From an uncultured Prevotellaceae bacterium (GTDB lineage: Bacteria > Bacteroidota > Bacteroidia > Bacteroidales > Bacteroidaceae): a DNA stretch of 64,000 nt. Below are positions 17,042 to 25,282 of the stretch, one piece after another (positions within the stretch are counted from its first letter, which is position 1; the number at the start of each line of letters is the position of its first letter). The notes beneath the pieces were generated by a model, which had not been told where the DNA came from, did not search any database, and worked only from the letters and a program-made list of their open reading frames with translations. The stretch covers positions 62,001 to 126,000 of the forward strand of contig ONDS01000006.1 of NCBI GenBank assembly GCA_900316685.1, read 5' to 3'. A program made the position numbers and the translations under genes.

Positions 17042-17071
17042 AAGATCCCTGCCATTTTCGGCAGGGATCTT
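17042..17071 (-). terminator. Rho-independent terminator of rpsA
   Basis: 12-bp perfect stem AAGATCCCTGCC / GGCAGGGATCTT with loop ATTTTC, followed on the minus strand by TTGTTTATA. Located 28 bases after the rpsA stop codon. Confidence 0.88.
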
Positions 17072-17098
17072 CACCTTTTTATATATGATGAATATTAC

Positions 17099-18871
17099 TT
17101 ATTCACCTTTCTCCATCTTGGCCTTCAACTCAGCCAGCACATCGATGTCGCCAAGGGTCGTTCCAGCGGCCACGTTGTTGATGGCGGGTGCCTCTTCCTT
17201 CTTGGCAGTGTGCTTGCGAGCGGCGGGCTTGCGATCTTCCTTATCCTCCTCGAAGGTGCGGCTGTGGGAGAGGATGATACGCTTGGTCTCCTTCACAAAC
17301 TCAATCACCTTGAAGGGCAGTTCCTCACCTAGCACGGCCTTCGAACCGTCTTCCTTCTCCAGGTGCTTGGGAGTGGCAAAGCCTTCACCACCTTCGTTCA
17401 GGGTGATAACGGCGCCCTTCTCCATCATCTCGCTGATCTTACCCATGTGGATGGAACCAGGAGTGTAAAGGGTCTCGTAGGTGTCCCAAGGATTCTCTTC
17501 CAGCTGCTTGTGACCAAGGCTCAGACGACGGTTCTCCTTGTCGATTTCCAGCACGACAACGTCGATGGGAGCGCCTACCTGGGTGAACTCGGAAGGATGC
17601 TTCACCTTCTTCGTCCATGAGAGGTCGCTGATGTGGATCAGACCGTCGACACCCTCCTCCAACTCAACGAAGATACCGAAGTTGGTGAAGTTACGCACTT
17701 TGGCGGTATGCTTCGAGTTGATGGGGTACTTCACTTCGATGGTCTCCCAAGGATCTTCCTTCAGCTGCTTGATGCCCAACGACATCTTGCGGTCGTCGCG
17801 GTCGAGGGTCAGCACCACGGCCTCCACCTCGTCGCCAACGTGCAGGAACTCCTGAGCGCTGCGCAGATGCTGGCTCCAGCTCATCTCCGACACGTGGATC
17901 AGACCTTCCACACCCGGAGCGATCTCTACGAATGCTCCATAGTCGGCTATCACAACCACCTTGCCCTTCACGTGGTCGCCCACCTTCAGGTTGGCATCCA
18001 GAGCGTCCCAAGGATGCGGGGTCAGCTGCTTCAGACCAAGGGCGATGCGCTTCTTCTCGTTGTCGAAGTCGAGAATCACCACGTTGATCTTCTCGTCGAG
18101 GGAGACAACCTCGTGGGGATCGCTCACGCGGCCCCAAGACAGGTCGGTGATATGGATGAGTCCGTCAACACCGCCGAGGTCGACAAACACACCGTAGGTG
18201 GTGATGTTCTTGACGGTGCCTTCGAGCACCTGACCTTTCTCCAGCTTGCTGATGATCTCTTTCTTCTGGGCTTCAAGCTCGGCCTCGATGAGGGCCTTGT
18301 GCGATACGACCACATTGCGGAACTCTTGGTTGATCTTCACCACCTTGAACTCCATGGTCTTGCCTACGAACACGTCGTAGTCGCGTATGGGATGGACATC
18401 AATCTGGCTGCCGGGGAGGAACGCCTCGATGCCAAACACATCGACGATCATACCACCCTTAGTGCGGCACTTGATGTAACCCTGGATCACTTCTTCATTG
18501 TCAAGAGCATTGTTCACACGCTCCCAACTCTTGCTCAGACGAGCTTTCTTGTGCGAAAGAATCAACTGGCCTTTCTTGTCCTCCTGATTCTCCACGTAAA
18601 CTTCCACGATATCGCCTTCCTTGAGGTCGGGATTGTAGCGGAATTCGCTGGCGGGGATAATACCGTCGCTCTTGTAACCGATGTTGACAACAACTTCTTT
18701 CTTGTCAACGGAGATGACTTTACCATCAACCACTTGGTGTTCACTCACCTTGTTGAGGGTCTCGTCGTAAGCTTTCTGCAAGTCTTCTTTGCTTGCACCT
18801 GTGCTGCTGCCGTTCTCAAACTCTTCCCAGTTGAAGTCCTGCAGCGGCTCTACATTTTTAAGGTTCGACAT
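17099..18871 (-). CDS. rpsA: 30S ribosomal protein S1
   Basis: 590 residues. It binds mRNA and helps load it on the 30S subunit. The sequence is made of repeated S1 (OB-fold) domains; clear copies include VVDGKVISVDKKEVVVNIG, VLEGTVKNITTYGVFVDLGG, VKGKVVVIADYGAFVEIAPG and TAKVRNFTNFGIFVELEEG, each followed by GLIH(I/V)S. The C-terminal 60 residues are charged and low-complexity. The length is normal. The gene stands alone between terminators. S1 matters in Bacteroidetes because many genes here have no clear Shine-Dalgarno sequence. Confidence 0.97.
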   Translation of the reverse strand: MSNLKNVEPLQDFNWEEFENGSSTGASKEDLQKAYDETLNKVSEHQVVDGKVISVDKKEVVVNIGYKSDGIIPASEFRYNPDLKEGDIVEVYVENQEDKKGQLILSHKKARLSKSWERVNNALDNEEVIQGYIKCRTKGGMIVDVFGIEAFLPGSQIDVHPIRDYDVFVGKTMEFKVVKINQEFRNVVVSHKALIEAELEAQKKEIISKLEKGQVLEGTVKNITTYGVFVDLGGVDGLIHITDLSWGRVSDPHEVVSLDEKINVVILDFDNEKKRIALGLKQLTPHPWDALDANLKVGDHVKGKVVVIADYGAFVEIAPGVEGLIHVSEMSWSQHLRSAQEFLHVGDEVEAVVLTLDRDDRKMSLGIKQLKEDPWETIEVKYPINSKHTAKVRNFTNFGIFVELEEGVDGLIHISDLSWTKKVKHPSEFTQVGAPIDVVVLEIDKENRRLSLGHKQLEENPWDTYETLYTPGSIHMGKISEMMEKGAVITLNEGGEGFATPKHLEKEDGSKAVLGEELPFKVIEFVKETKRIILSHSRTFEEDKEDRKPAARKHTAKKEEAPAINNVAAGTTLGDIDVLAELKAKMEKGE

Positions 18872-18957
18872 AAAAGTTAATTAAAAAAATAAATTAATAA
18901 AGTGAGACTTTATGGATAAACGCCGGGCAAAAACCGACGTGTCTTCCAAATCGGCTG

Positions 18958-18965
18958 CAAAATTA
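18958..18965 (-). promoter_or_regulatory. Candidate -7 box of rpsA
   Basis: TAATTTTG on the minus strand, giving a leader of about 80 bases before the start at 18871. A matching TTTG upstream was not found. Confidence 0.45.
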
Positions 18966-19098
18966 CAACTATTTTCCCATTTTTCGGCATCTATCGCGCA
19001 GAAATTCTTTTCTATCAGCGTCTTAGTACCGTTCTTTAATGATTATTAACATTTGCCGCGGCGTGAACCCCTTTGACATCTTGGCATGTTGACTCTTT

Positions 19099-19115
19099 CT
19101 GGCACAAAATTTGCT
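19099..19115 (+). promoter_or_regulatory. Sigma-54 type promoter of the DnaJ-like gene
   Basis: CTGGCAC-AAAAT-TTGCT matches the sigma-54 (RpoN) consensus YTGGCAC-N5-TTGCW at every defined base of the -24 and -12 elements. The expected start near 19127 gives a leader of about 30 bases with AGGAGG-like GGAGG before the ATG at 19156. No TAnnTTTG box is in the gap. Confidence 0.75.
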
Positions 19116-19155
19116 TTTACAATAGTAAAAACCAAAAGAAACGGAGGATGAGACA

Positions 19156-19806
19156 ATGGCATTCATTGATTATTACAAGATTTTGGGGGTCAGCAAGGAT
19201 ATACCCCAGAAGGATGTGAAAAAGGCCTACCTGAAAAGGGCCAAACAGTTCCATCCCGACTTGCATCCCAACGACCCAAAGGCGAAGGCTAAATTCCAGG
19301 CGCTCAACGAGGCATATACGGTCATCAACGACCCGGAAAAAAGGAAAAAATATGATATGTTCGGAGAGAAATGGAACCAGGTCGACGAACAGGCCTCACA
19401 GGGTGGCGGCGCTTGGGGAAACTTCGGCGGCGACACCGATTTCATGCACTTTGGTGGCAATATGGGCGGTGGCTTCAGCTCTTTCTTCGAAAACCTGTTC
19501 GGAAAGGGTGGGGGATGGACGAATATGGCAGGGACTCAACAGCAACCCGCCGAGGCCACTTTGGAGGTAGATATGTATACCGCCTTGTTGGGGGGAGAGG
19601 TGACCGTCAACATCAGCGGAGAGTCAACCATCAGACTGAAAATCAAACCGGAAACCCAAAACGGTTCGAAAATCAGACTAAAGGGGAAAGGCCCTGTTGC
19701 CCGCAATGGCAAACCATCCGACTTGATACTCACTATATATGTAAAACTGCCACAGCACCTTAGCGAACGCCAAAGACAATTGCTTATGGAAATGCGTAAC
19801 GCATAA
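19156..19806 (+). CDS. Small DnaJ-like (CbpA type) co-chaperone
   Basis: 216 residues. Residues 1-70 are a J domain with the HPD motif (QFHPDLHPND), which stimulates the ATPase of DnaK. A Gly/Phe-rich linker follows (about 80-125, GGNMGGGFSSFFENLFG), then a single C-terminal substrate-binding domain (about 133-200). Zinc-finger repeats are absent, as in CbpA, and the protein is about 90 residues shorter than CbpA, with only one of the two C-terminal domains. GGAGG lies ten bases before the ATG. The sigma-54-type promoter suggests stress or nutrient control. The stop codon lies inside a terminator stem. Confidence 0.9.
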   Translation: MAFIDYYKILGVSKDIPQKDVKKAYLKRAKQFHPDLHPNDPKAKAKFQALNEAYTVINDPEKRKKYDMFGEKWNQVDEQASQGGGAWGNFGGDTDFMHFGGNMGGGFSSFFENLFGKGGGWTNMAGTQQQPAEATLEVDMYTALLGGEVTVNISGESTIRLKIKPETQNGSKIRLKGKGPVARNGKPSDLILTIYVKLPQHLSERQRQLLMEMRNA

Positions 19807-19820
19807 GCGTTACGCATTTC
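19789..19820 (+). terminator. Terminator overlapping the end of the DnaJ-like gene
   Basis: 14-bp perfect stem GAAATGCGTAACGC / GCGTTACGCATTTC with loop ATAA, followed by TTATTTCGG. The last codons and the stop TAA (19804-19806) are inside the stem and loop. It may also serve the convergent gene ending at 19854. Confidence 0.8.
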
Positions 19821-19853
19821 TTATTTCGGATTTCTTAATTTCGCATTTCATCA

Positions 19854-21866
19854 TCATTTTTTCTGACTACTTGATTTTGACTTTGAACTGCTCGATGAAG
19901 AACTGGTCTTCGGCTTTGACGAACTGCTCGAAGAGGATTTGGTCTTAGCCTTCGACGAACTACTCGACGAAGAACTGGTCTTCGGCTTTGACGAGCTGCT
20001 CGATGAGGAACTGGTCTTCGGCTTTGACGAGCTGCTCGATGAGGAACTGGTCTTCGGCTTCGACGAACTGCTCGATGAGGAACTGGTCTTCGGCTTCGAC
20101 GAACTGCTCGATGAAGAGCTGGTCTTCGGCTTCGACGAACTGCTCGATGAAGAGCTGGTCTTCGGCTTCGACGAACTGCTCGATGAAGAACTGGTCTTCG
20201 GCTTCGACGAACTGCTCGATGAAGAACTGGTCTTCGGCTTTGACGAACTGCTTGATGAGGAACTGGTCTTCGGCTTTGACGAACTGCTCGATGAGGAACT
20301 GGTCTTCGGCTTTGACGAACTGCTCGATGAGGAACTGGTCTTCGGCTTTGACGAGCTGCTCGAAGACGAACTGCTCGATGATGACGAGCTACTACTGGTC
20401 TTCGGTTTTGACGAACTGCTTGATGTAGAACTACTCGATGATGACGAGCTGCTTGACTTCGTCGCGCTCTCGCCGCCTTCCTCGGGCACTATCTTGACCA
20501 TGCCAAGAGACGATAGCTTGCCGTCAGGGGTGATAGCTACGCTGACCTTGTATTTGTCGGTACTCGATTTACCCGACTTCACCATGTCTTGTTTGGCGGA
20601 GAACTTGACTCCATACTCAAACGAGCCATTGTCCTTCTTGCGCTTCACAATCTCGTAATCGCCATTGGAAGTCCACGACAGCGATTTCACGCTCTCGCCA
20701 TGTTGACGTCTCATCCAACCGGCGGCCTCGTCGGCACTGGGATTGGCGGTACCCATAAACGAGACAATGACGGGAGAAAGGCATGACTTGAAGGTGCCGG
20801 CATCATTGTCGTTGATACTCTGGAACAGGCGTTGCACCAAGGCGGTAATCAACTGCAGTTCCTCGTTCTCCACCACATCGAGGTTGCTGGCGCGCAACCG
20901 TTCGTGCGCCTCGGCCACATGACGACCCTCGGGATGATTTTCCAGATATCCTTGGTAGGAGCCAAGGGTGTTGAGTGCCATGGCGTCAGCCCAGTCGATG
21001 GAGTCCAACAGCTGAAGGGCCTGCGTGTAATGGGGCATATTGGTGTAGCGCGACACATAGGCGGCCACCTCCTCGTGGGTCTTGTGCAACTGCAAGCTGT
21101 CCCAGTCGATCTCTCCTTGGCGGATAAGGTCCAGACGGGCACGCACGGAGTCGAGGTGGGCACTCGGCGCATCACTGTAGGATGAGAGGAAATTGCTCAA
21201 CGTGAGGGTATCGCTGCTGTCCAAAGCCATGCCGTAGGCTTGGCGTTCCTTCGAACCCTTCGATTCCTTATAGAAATAGATGCTCACAGCACCCACAATG
21301 GAAGCGATGGCCAATGATACGAAAAAGGGCATGATGCGCGACTTCGGCTTGTCACCGCCTTCCTGGTTCTGCCTATCCCGTTGCTCTATGGTTGGTTCCT
21401 GCTTCTTCTTGGCTTCTTGCTCTTGCTCCCTGGTCTCACGTTTCTTGCTTTTCGCTTTCTTCTTCTCCCTGTCTGTTTGCTCTTCATGTCGCTCCTCGCG
21501 TTCCTTGTCTGCCGACTTCTGTGACGGTACGGCTTCCGACTTTTGCGTCTTCTCTCTTGACTCTTCGTCGCCGACGGCTGGTGCTTTCACCGCCATGGCT
21601 TGAGGCTCATCAAGAGCGTCATCTTCTTTGTCGCTTCCGACAGCTTCCCGGTCCTCTGTATTGGGCTCTTCCTCGGCACTTTCGACGTGATGATGGGTGG
21701 GCTGGGGCGCATGGCAATTAGGACAGAGTATCTCGTCGTTGAAGTAAACTTCACCGCAATGATCACAACGAACTATCTTGCCGGCGATCTCTACACCGCA
21801 ACTCGGACAGTTCGTCGCTTTCTCGCTTATCTGGTGCCCACATTCAGGACATTTGATTATTGCCAT
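19854..21866 (-). CDS. Zinc-ribbon membrane protein with serine-rich repeat tail
   Basis: 670 residues, function not recognised. Two zinc ribbons lie at the N-terminus (Cys6, Cys9, Cys20, Cys23 and Cys34, Cys37, Cys48, Cys51). A charged Glu/Lys-rich stretch (60-178) leads to one membrane segment (about 179-198). Residues 200-470 form a globular part, presumably outside the membrane. Residues from about 475 to 670 are serine runs broken every twelve residues by KPKT. The layout is cytoplasmic zinc ribbons, one membrane pass, and an outer domain with a long flexible tail. It could sense or bridge to the envelope; this is a guess. The gene is convergent with the DnaJ-like gene and upstream of no clear partner. 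Confidence 0.8.
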   Translation of the reverse strand: MAIIKCPECGHQISEKATNCPSCGVEIAGKIVRCDHCGEVYFNDEILCPNCHAPQPTHHHVESAEEEPNTEDREAVGSDKEDDALDEPQAMAVKAPAVGDEESREKTQKSEAVPSQKSADKEREERHEEQTDREKKKAKSKKRETREQEQEAKKKQEPTIEQRDRQNQEGGDKPKSRIMPFFVSLAIASIVGAVSIYFYKESKGSKERQAYGMALDSSDTLTLSNFLSSYSDAPSAHLDSVRARLDLIRQGEIDWDSLQLHKTHEEVAAYVSRYTNMPHYTQALQLLDSIDWADAMALNTLGSYQGYLENHPEGRHVAEAHERLRASNLDVVENEELQLITALVQRLFQSINDNDAGTFKSCLSPVIVSFMGTANPSADEAAGWMRRQHGESVKSLSWTSNGDYEIVKRKKDNGSFEYGVKFSAKQDMVKSGKSSTDKYKVSVAITPDGKLSSLGMVKIVPEEGGESATKSSSSSSSSSSTSSSSSKPKTSSSSSSSSSSSSSSSSKPKTSSSSSSSSKPKTSSSSSSSSKPKTSSSSSSSSKPKTSSSSSSSSKPKTSSSSSSSSKPKTSSSSSSSSKPKTSSSSSSSSKPKTSSSSSSSSKPKTSSSSSSSSKPKTSSSSSSSSKPKTSSSSSSSSKAKTKSSSSSSSKPKTSSSSSSSKSKSSSQKK
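19870..20460. repeat. 36-bp coding repeat (Ser8-Lys-Pro-Lys-Thr)
   Basis: About a dozen near-identical 36-bp units (GACGAACTGCTCGATGAGGA then ACTGGTCTTCGGCTTT on the plus strand) encoding eight serines plus KPKT in the protein at 19854-21866. DNA identity between units is very high in the middle of the array and lower at its ends, the pattern left by recent unit exchange. Confidence 0.95.
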
Positions 21867-21912
21867 TTCAATGAATGATTATATCGTTGATGGGAGACTC
21901 GCAATTAATACG

Positions 21913-22611
21913 TCAATGTTTATACCACAACTCTCGGAGTGTATGCCGGCCCACCAGACGGCTCTTGTCGATGTAGGTGTTCACACCGTTGATCCTTCCT
22001 TTGCCGGTGTACTGCCATATCACATAGTCGCGCTCGTCTTTCAAACGGGGCTCGTTAGCCGAGTATTGGGCGATCATCAACTTGTAATCGTCGAGCTTTC
22101 CCAACAAGTATGTATTGTAAAAATAGGTTCCCGTATATACCAAGGGCTTCTGCTTGTAAGCACGTTCCACCAACCGCAAGAACTTGTGCAAAGAGTCGCA
22201 GAAAGCGGTGGTGCTCATACGCGAAGGTTTCTCTTCCACGTCAATCATAGGGATGAGGTCCTGGTCGCCTGGCCTGCACTGACTCATGAAATGACGCAGC
22301 TGAACCTCCTGGTCGATGTGGGCGTGGTAATAGTGATAACTGCCTACCTTTAGGCCATACTTACGGGCGTAGTCCATGTTTTTCTTATAGGTGGCGTCGA
22401 TGGTCAGCTTGCCTTCCGTGGCCTTGAAGTAGACATACGATTGGTGGCTGTTGTTGCCCAAGGTTTCCCAGAACACCTCGCCTTGGTAATGGCTCATGTC
22501 CAACCCGTGAATATGGTTGCAAGTATCCTCACACTGAACGCCCGCATTTTGTGCGGATACGGACAGTGCGTGCATGAAAAATACGATGGATACAAAGAGT
22601 AGTCGTATCAT
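21913..22611 (-). CDS. Secreted GH25 lysozyme (1,4-beta-N-acetylmuramidase)
   Basis: 232 residues from the ATG at 22611. An ATG further upstream at 22632 lies inside the promoter and cannot be used. A signal peptide (1-20, ending VSAQ) is followed by a single GH25 domain: HGLDMSHYQGEV, with the first catalytic Asp, IPMIDVEEKPS with the DxE pair, and VIWQYTGKGRI near the end. It would cut the glycan strands of peptidoglycan, either for self-turnover or against competitors. It is driven by the promoter element at 22619-22745, whose predicted start lies on or next to the ATG, so the mRNA may be leaderless. Confidence 0.92.
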   Translation of the reverse strand: MIRLLFVSIVFFMHALSVSAQNAGVQCEDTCNHIHGLDMSHYQGEVFWETLGNNSHQSYVYFKATEGKLTIDATYKKNMDYARKYGLKVGSYHYYHAHIDQEVQLRHFMSQCRPGDQDLIPMIDVEEKPSRMSTTAFCDSLHKFLRLVERAYKQKPLVYTGTYFYNTYLLGKLDDYKLMIAQYSANEPRLKDERDYVIWQYTGKGRINGVNTYIDKSRLVGRHTLRELWYKH

Positions 22612-22618
22612 TTGAGTG

Positions 22619-22745
22619 CAAAGGTAATGCAAATCGAGCGGAGAACAAAATAAACTCGTTTATTTTTTATCCCGAGATGCAGCTTTCCTTATGCAAAGGT
22701 AATGCAAATCGAGCGGAGAACAAAATAAACTCGTTTATTTTTTAT
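22619..22745 (-). promoter_or_regulatory. Tandem pair of the 75-bp promoter element with dyad
   Basis: Minus strand: TTTG, 19 bases, TACCTTTG at 22646-22649 with 22619-22626, and again at 22721-22724 with 22694-22701. The dyad AAAATAAAC-TC-GTTTATTTT (22647-22666, and a second copy) overlaps the -33 box. Relative to the copy at 14901-15046 the dyad has G-to-A and C-to-T changes that keep it symmetrical. Confidence 0.88.
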
Positions 22746-22789
22746 ACCTATAATATTTTTTCACCTTTTCCAAATCAAGCAAACTTCTT

Positions 22790-23063
22790 CTCCCCTCCTT
22801 TTCCAAAGCAAGCTAACATCTCCCCTCCTTTTCCAAAGCAAGCCAACATCTCCTCTCCTTTTCCAAATCAAGCAAACTTTTCCCCTCCTTTTCCAAAGGA
22901 GGGGCAGGGGTGGTTTGTAAAACAATGTCCCAACCTCTTTCCCATCTCCCTCCCTTTGGGAGGGCTGGGGTGGGTATTCAAAGGAGGGGCAGGGGTGGTT
23001 TGTAAAAACAATGTCCCAACCTCTTTCTCCATTCCCTCCCTTTGGGAGGGCCGGGGTGGGTAT
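22790..23063. repeat. Cluster of dispersed palindromes, types A and B
   Basis: Four to five degraded copies of CTCCCCTCCTTTTCCAAAgcAAGC, one full type A unit (CCCCTCCTTTTCCAAAGGAG plus GGGGTGGTTTGTAAAACA), a type B unit, a second type A tail and a second type B unit ending at the stop codon of the gene at 23064. No gene is seen. Confidence 0.85.
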
Positions 23064-23900
23064 CTATTCTTCAATCTCCGACAGGCTCGTAGCCATGCTG
23101 TGCATCAGGCTGCGCACACTCTCACTCGGCGAATAAGGAAAATAAAGATTGGTGCGGCGGATGCCTCGAAGCCACTGACGGGAGTTGTTGAAAAGAAAAC
23201 CGCCACTCACCTGGCGGAAATTCCATTCCGAGGAGGAATAGCGACCGATGTCGACCATGCAGGAAAGGGCCAAACGACCGGCTTTGGGATCTTCTTCCTT
23301 CATGAAGGGTATCTCGATGACCTCGAAACCGAAACATTGACATAAGATGCTGCCTTGCAACTGCATGAAACGGGGAAGGTTCACAAGGTCGAGCCATGAC
23401 TCCAGTTTCACGAAGTCGACATGGTTGCCTTCTTGGCGCAGGGCCAATCCCAAATCGATGATACCGCGCAGACAGAATCCCGACAACATCATGTCGCACA
23501 CATTGCGCATGAGAATGAGGAACAACCGGCGTGTCTCGGGCGTGCTCTCATACAGCTCCTTATCCGACAGCTCCTCGAAGGCTCGCTTGGGACGGGAGGA
23601 ATGTAAATGGATGGCATCTACTGCGTAACGCTCATCAAAGGTGGGGATGACGAACTGGCGCAAGCGGATGCGTATCTCGTCGGCCAACTGACTGGGGAAA
23701 TGCTGAAACTCGGAGAGGTTGTTGTTCATGCCCTTGCCTAAGTAATCCAGCACCTCATGGTCCTCGGCCATGGTCACCAGACGGTTCCACTTGAACAGCG
23801 ACATCACTTCCAGATGGACAGGAAGGCCGAATGCTCCATTGCCCAACAAACGGATCAACTGCTGGGCGACTATAGTATCCAATATGCCAATTCGTTTCAT
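23064..23900 (-). CDS. Unknown protein, weakly like a nucleotidyltransferase-5 C-terminal half
   Basis: 278 residues, not firmly recognised. The segment RGIIDLGLALRQEGNHVDF and the following WLDLVNLPRFMQLQGSILC resemble the C-terminal part of the uncharacterised nucleotidyltransferase family (NTP_transf_5), but the N-terminal Gly-Ser/Asp catalytic part of that family is not seen. The start codon overlaps the stop of the antiporter gene by four bases (ATGA), so they are translationally coupled. No signal peptide or membrane segment is visible. A role linked to the antiporter or to hexuronate use is possible but unsupported. Confidence 0.65.
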   Translation of the reverse strand: MKRIGILDTIVAQQLIRLLGNGAFGLPVHLEVMSLFKWNRLVTMAEDHEVLDYLGKGMNNNLSEFQHFPSQLADEIRIRLRQFVIPTFDERYAVDAIHLHSSRPKRAFEELSDKELYESTPETRRLFLILMRNVCDMMLSGFCLRGIIDLGLALRQEGNHVDFVKLESWLDLVNLPRFMQLQGSILCQCFGFEVIEIPFMKEEDPKAGRLALSCMVDIGRYSSSEWNFRQVSGGFLFNNSRQWLRGIRRTNLYFPYSPSESVRSLMHSMATSLSEIEE

Positions 23901-25177
23901 GAATATTTACGGGGATAACGTAAGATGATAGACAATAGGGCAATCACACCCAATGCCATGGGATAATAGAGGTAGGGCACAATCTCGATAGGGTTGAGCT
24001 GGACCAAACCGGCGGCCATCAGAACCTGGGCTCCATAAGGCAACAATCCCTGAACCACGCAGGAGAAGGTGTCGAGAATACTTGCGCACTTGCGGTTGTC
24101 GATGCCGTAGCGGTCGCCGATCTCCTTGGAGATACCTCCTACGGCGAGGATGGCGACGGTATTGTTGGCCGTACATAGGTCGGTTACACTCACCAAGGCG
24201 GCAATAGACAATTCGGCGCCTCGCTTGCCATGCACACGACGGGTGAGCTTGCTTATCAGATAGTCGATGCCTCCGTTCACACGGATAATCTCCAACATGC
24301 CTCCGGCCATCATCGTGATGATGATCAACTCGCCCATGCCGGAGATGCCTGTGCCCATGGCTCCCAACCAACCATAGATGTCGAAGCTGCCGTCGAGGAT
24401 GCCCACCAAGCCGGTGAGGAACAAACCGGTCATCAATACAGCCATGATGTTCATGCCCATGATGGCGAGCACCAGGACGATGAGGTAGGGTAGGATCTTG
24501 GCATAGTGCACCTCGGCCCCACTGACGGGCTCGGGTATGGATGTGCCAAGAAGGAAATACAGTACCAGAATGAGCATCGCCGCGGGCAACACAATATATA
24601 GGTTGACACGGAACTTGTCGCTCAGCTTGCATCGCTGCGTAGAGGTGGCCACGATGGTGGTGTCGGAGATGAACGATAGGTTGTCGCCAAAGAAGGAACC
24701 ACCCACCACGACAGCCACAAGCAGGGCCATGCTGCTGCCGGTGCTTTGCGACAGACCCATGGCGATGGGCGACAGGGCGGCGATGGTGCCTACACTCGTG
24801 CCTACTGAGAAAGAGATGAAACAGGCTGCGATGAACAGGCCGGGGAGGAGCATGTTGCTGGGCAACACCTCTAAGGCAAGGCCTACAGTGGCATCCACGG
24901 CACCCATCTCCTTGGCACTATTGGCGAAGGCTCCCGCCATCACGAAAATCCACAGCATGAGCATCATGTTGTCAGTGGCGGCACCACGGCTATAGTGCTG
25001 GATGCGCTTGGCCAATGGAAAACCGCCACTGATGGCTATGGCATAGGCACTCGATAGCATGAACGCAACGGTGAGAGGTACCTTGTAAAAGTCACCTGCA
25101 AGGATGGATGTCAGCAAGTATAGCACGACAAACACCAACAATGGGCTCAACGCCATCAGTCCCTTCTTATCGCTCAT
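23897..25177 (-). CDS. NhaC-family Na+/H+ antiporter-like transporter
   Basis: 426 residues, about eleven membrane segments. The motif GGSFFGDNLSFISDTTIV is the NhaC family signature, with the buried Asp residues expected to carry the ion. Other conserved features are SVGTSVGTIAALSPIA and TDLCTANNTVAI in the second half. It would exchange sodium, or an organic substrate, for protons at the inner membrane. It sits behind uxaA in the hexuronate region, so it could also carry a sugar acid or malate/lactate-type compound, as some members of this superfamily do. Substrate is undecided. Confidence 0.85.
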   Translation of the reverse strand: MSDKKGLMALSPLLVFVVLYLLTSILAGDFYKVPLTVAFMLSSAYAIAISGGFPLAKRIQHYSRGAATDNMMLMLWIFVMAGAFANSAKEMGAVDATVGLALEVLPSNMLLPGLFIAACFISFSVGTSVGTIAALSPIAMGLSQSTGSSMALLVAVVVGGSFFGDNLSFISDTTIVATSTQRCKLSDKFRVNLYIVLPAAMLILVLYFLLGTSIPEPVSGAEVHYAKILPYLIVLVLAIMGMNIMAVLMTGLFLTGLVGILDGSFDIYGWLGAMGTGISGMGELIIITMMAGGMLEIIRVNGGIDYLISKLTRRVHGKRGAELSIAALVSVTDLCTANNTVAILAVGGISKEIGDRYGIDNRKCASILDTFSCVVQGLLPYGAQVLMAAGLVQLNPIEIVPYLYYPMALGVIALLSIILRYPRKYS

Positions 25178-25194
25178 TTTTATCTCACTTCACA

Positions 25195-25282
25195 CCATTC
25201 AACACTCAACACTCAACACTGAACACTCAACACTGAACACTCAACACTGAACACTGAACACTGAACACTGAACACTCAACAC
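25195..25282. repeat. Tandem repeat CAACACTCAACACTGAACA
   Basis: Words CAACACT and GAACACT in alternation over about 88 bases between uxaA and the antiporter gene, 18 bases before the antiporter start. Related to the block at 5519-5727. Confidence 0.93.

Noticed and set aside
19939..20658. Long plus-strand frame of repeated DELLDEELVFGF
   Set aside because: It is the mirror of the Ser8-KPKT coding repeat of the minus-strand gene; a periodic repeat keeps several frames open. No start signal or promoter supports it.
22612..22632. Upstream start for the GH25 gene
   Set aside because: This start lies in the -7 promoter box, so it would not be transcribed from the proximal promoter, and the signal peptide fits the ATG at 22611.
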